Of a stretch of DNA of 64,000 nt, positions 62,615 to 64,000 are shown piece after piece. Each line of letters opens with the position of its first letter. The stretch's first letter is position 1. The stretch is taken from positions 1 to 64,000 of the forward strand of contig NZ_JAHHIT010000049.1 in assembly GCF_024539675.1 (NCBI RefSeq), in the 5' to 3' direction. The stretch is from Streptomyces hilarionis. GTDB taxonomy: Bacteria > Actinomycetota > Actinomycetes > Streptomycetales > Streptomycetaceae. The position numbers and the translations under genes are program-made. The notes beneath the pieces were generated by a model, which worked only from the letters and a program-made list of their open reading frames with translations, made no database searches and had not been told where the DNA came from.

Positions 62615-63078
62615 CGAACGACGGACCCACCGCCGACGGCTCGCTGCTCCTCGACGAGCAGCTGTGCTTCGCCCTGTACGCCGCCCAGCGCGCGGTGACG
62701 GCCGCGTACCGTCCGCTCCTGGACGAGCTGGGCCTCACCTACCCCCAGTACCTGGTGCTGCTGGTGCTCTGGGAGCGCGGGGAGACGACCGTCAAGGAGC
62801 TGGCCGCGGCCCTGCGGCTGGACTACGGCACGATGTCGCCGCTGCTGAAGCGGCTGGAGGCGGCGGGTCTGGTGCGCCGGGAGCGCTCGGCGCGCGACGA
62901 GCGCTCGGTGCTGGTGGCGTGCACCGGGCGGGGCGAGGAACTGCGGGGGCGCGCGCAGCGTGTGCCCGGCGCTCTGCTCGCGTCCACCGGCCTGGAGGCG
63001 GCGGAGGTCGCCCGGCTGCGCGAGGAGCTGTGGGGCCTCGCGGAGCGGGCGCACACGGCTGCCGACCGGCCCCGATAG
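62611..63078 (+). CDS. ohrR: MarR-family organic peroxide sensor OhrR
   Basis: 155 residues from GTG 62611, overlapping cbiO (GTGA). The redox-sensing Cys of OhrR is in LLDEQLCFALYAAQRAV. The winged helix is VKELAAALRLDYGTMSPLLKRLEAAGLVRRERSARDERSV. Oxidation of this Cys by organic hydroperoxides releases the repressor from DNA. The ohr gene follows 134 bases later. Overlap with cbiO means part of its expression may come from the metal-transport operon, which is unusual. Confidence 0.92.
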   Translation: MTNDGPTADGSLLLDEQLCFALYAAQRAVTAAYRPLLDELGLTYPQYLVLLVLWERGETTVKELAAALRLDYGTMSPLLKRLEAAGLVRRERSARDERSVLVACTGRGEELRGRAQRVPGALLASTGLEAAEVARLREELWGLAERAHTAADRPR

Positions 63079-63212
63079 CCCTGCGGGCCCCGCACGTCCC
63101 CGGCGCCACCGGCGTTACCTGCGGTTACCACCCCCCTGCCGGGGACACACCTACCTACCGGCCGGTACCTTGTGCACGATGTAATTGGGGAAGACGCTGG
63201 GGAGGGTCCGCC

Positions 63213-63695
63213 GTGACAGAAGGCGCCGCAGTCGGCACCACCGGGAACGCCGAGGCAGCCGGCACCGCCGACACCCGTCCGACGAAGATCATGTACGTCG
63301 CCGAGGCGACCGCGCACGGGGGCCGCGACGGGTACGTGACCAGCCAGGACGGCCAGATCGAGTTGAAGGTGGCGATGCCGCCGCAGCTCGGCGGCGACGG
63401 CAACGGCACCAACCCGGAACAGCTCTTCGCGGCCGGCTACAGCTCGTGCTTCCACAACGCGCTGATCCTCGTCGGCAACCGGGCGGGCTACGACCTCACG
63501 GGCTCCACGGTGGCGGCCAAGGTCGGCATCGGCCCGAACAGCAGCAAGGGATACGGTCTCGCGGTCGCGCTCAGCGTCTCGCTCCCGGTCCTCGACCCGG
63601 GCCTCGCCGAGAAGCTGGTCGACGCGGCGCACCAGGTGTGTCCGTACTCCAACGCCACGCGCGGCAACATCGATGTAACGATCATCCTCGGCTAG
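63213..63695 (+). CDS. ohr: Organic hydroperoxide resistance peroxidase Ohr
   Basis: 160 residues from GTG 63213 (GGAGGG upstream). The two catalytic cysteines are in AAGYSSCFHNALIL and HQVCPYSNATRGN. The first 25 residues are an Ala/Thr-rich extension beyond the usual Ohr start. Ohr reduces organic peroxides using a dihydrolipoyl reductant. The 134-base spacer contains a TTGTGCACGATGTAATT segment (63170-63186), the likely promoter and OhrR target, although I cannot match a defined box. Confidence 0.94.
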   Translation: MTEGAAVGTTGNAEAAGTADTRPTKIMYVAEATAHGGRDGYVTSQDGQIELKVAMPPQLGGDGNGTNPEQLFAAGYSSCFHNALILVGNRAGYDLTGSTVAAKVGIGPNSSKGYGLAVALSVSLPVLDPGLAEKLVDAAHQVCPYSNATRGNIDVTIILG

Positions 63696-63772
63696 CGGGA
63701 CGAAGGAATCGCAGGCTCTCCCCGGGCGTTCCCCATGGAGTTGAAGGCGATCTTCCGAGAGGGCGTGCGGGC

Positions 63773-64000
63773 GTGGACGTGAACGGTGCGGTGGCCGAGG
63801 GCTTCGAGCCGGTCCGGGAGGCGTTCGTCCGCAACTTCGACGTGCTCGGGGACCGGGGCGCGGCGGTCGCCGTCTACCGCGACGGGCGCAAGGTCGTCGA
63901 CCTGTGGGGCGGCACGCGGGACGTCGACGGCACGGCGCCCTGGGAGCAGGGCACCGCCCAGATCGTGCGCTCGGCGACCAAGGGCGTGATCGCCGTCGGC
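63773..64000 (+). CDS. Serine beta-lactamase-fold esterase/hydrolase, 5' part
   Basis: 76 residues are visible from GTG 63773 (GAGAGGG about 10 bases upstream) before the window ends. FEPVREAFVRNFDVLGDRGA, VYRDGRKVVDLWGGTRDVDG and IVRSATKGVIAV match the N-terminus of class C beta-lactamase-like esterases (EstB/LpqK type). The S-x-x-K nucleophile is in SATK. The function is probably ester hydrolysis rather than drug resistance. Confidence 0.8.
   Translation, partial: MDVNGAVAEGFEPVREAFVRNFDVLGDRGAAVAVYRDGRKVVDLWGGTRDVDGTAPWEQGTAQIVRSATKGVIAVG

Overview
The window is high-GC actinobacterial chromosome, almost certainly a Streptomyces. Support comes from near-saturated GC at third codon positions, many GTG/TTG starts, a cvnABCD conservon, an SsgA-like protein, an E2-E1 fused 2-oxoglutarate dehydrogenase, an HspR-type (HAIR) operator in front of lon, and the tatD-rpfB-rsmA-ispE order shared with other actinobacteria. 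I found no in-frame TTA (bldA-dependent) codon, no tRNA or rRNA gene, no CRISPR array and no transposase.

Layout. 0-2.7 kb: repeat-rich start, then divergent ku and ligD-type polymerase genes (non-homologous end joining). 2.8-6.9 kb: NERD-like protein, Cys-based protein phosphatase, lipoprotein and an orphan sensor kinase. 6.9-10.7 kb: secreted SH3 protein with a G/N/Q-rich middle, an FtsW/RodA-family glycosyltransferase overlapped by its class B penicillin-binding protein (PBP). 10.7-16 kb: AurF-like di-iron oxygenase, TetR, small conserved protein, NlpC/P60 endopeptidase, TAP-like secreted hydrolase. 16.3-22 kb: conservon cvnABCD followed at once by a StyA-like flavin monooxygenase, with a divergent PP2C-like protein. 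23-32 kb: MarR regulator, lon, GNAT, uncharacterised proteins, rhomboid-like protein, spermidine-synthase-like protein, OmpR/histidine kinase pair. 32-36 kb: kgd (2-oxoglutarate dehydrogenase E1 with fused E2 domain).

36-42.5 kb is the most unusual part. It holds FxsT (TIR-like + NB-ARC + TPR) of the FxSxx-COOH cyclophane peptide system. Beside it is a HExxH peptide-hydroxylase domain that normally forms the C-terminal half of the radical SAM maturase FxsB. Here that domain has no radical SAM half, no precursor gene and no usable start codon for its first ~130 codons. It begins exactly where a PQQ-propeller membrane protein ends. The flanks match, from memory of S. coelicolor, two distant core regions (about SCO5309 down to SCO5281, and about SCO3147 up to SCO3161), so this may be an inversion breakpoint.

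42.5-51.5 kb: ABC-F ATPase, ankyrin/HEAT protein, ispE, rsmA, rpfB (reading-frame break in its N-terminal extension), tatD, zinc-ribbon protein with an upstream Crp-like site. 51.5-60 kb: rsmI divergent from protein O-mannosyltransferase pmt, a lower-GC beta-helix protein flanked by inverted repeats, two tandem PBPs each with a palindromic operator candidate, and ssgE. 60-64 kb: energy-coupling factor (ECF-type) nickel/cobalt transporter (cbiM-cbiQ-cbiO) with a Fur-family-like operator, ohrR and ohr, and the start of a serine beta-lactamase-fold esterase. Overall the window is dominated by envelope growth, signalling, genome maintenance and central metabolism.
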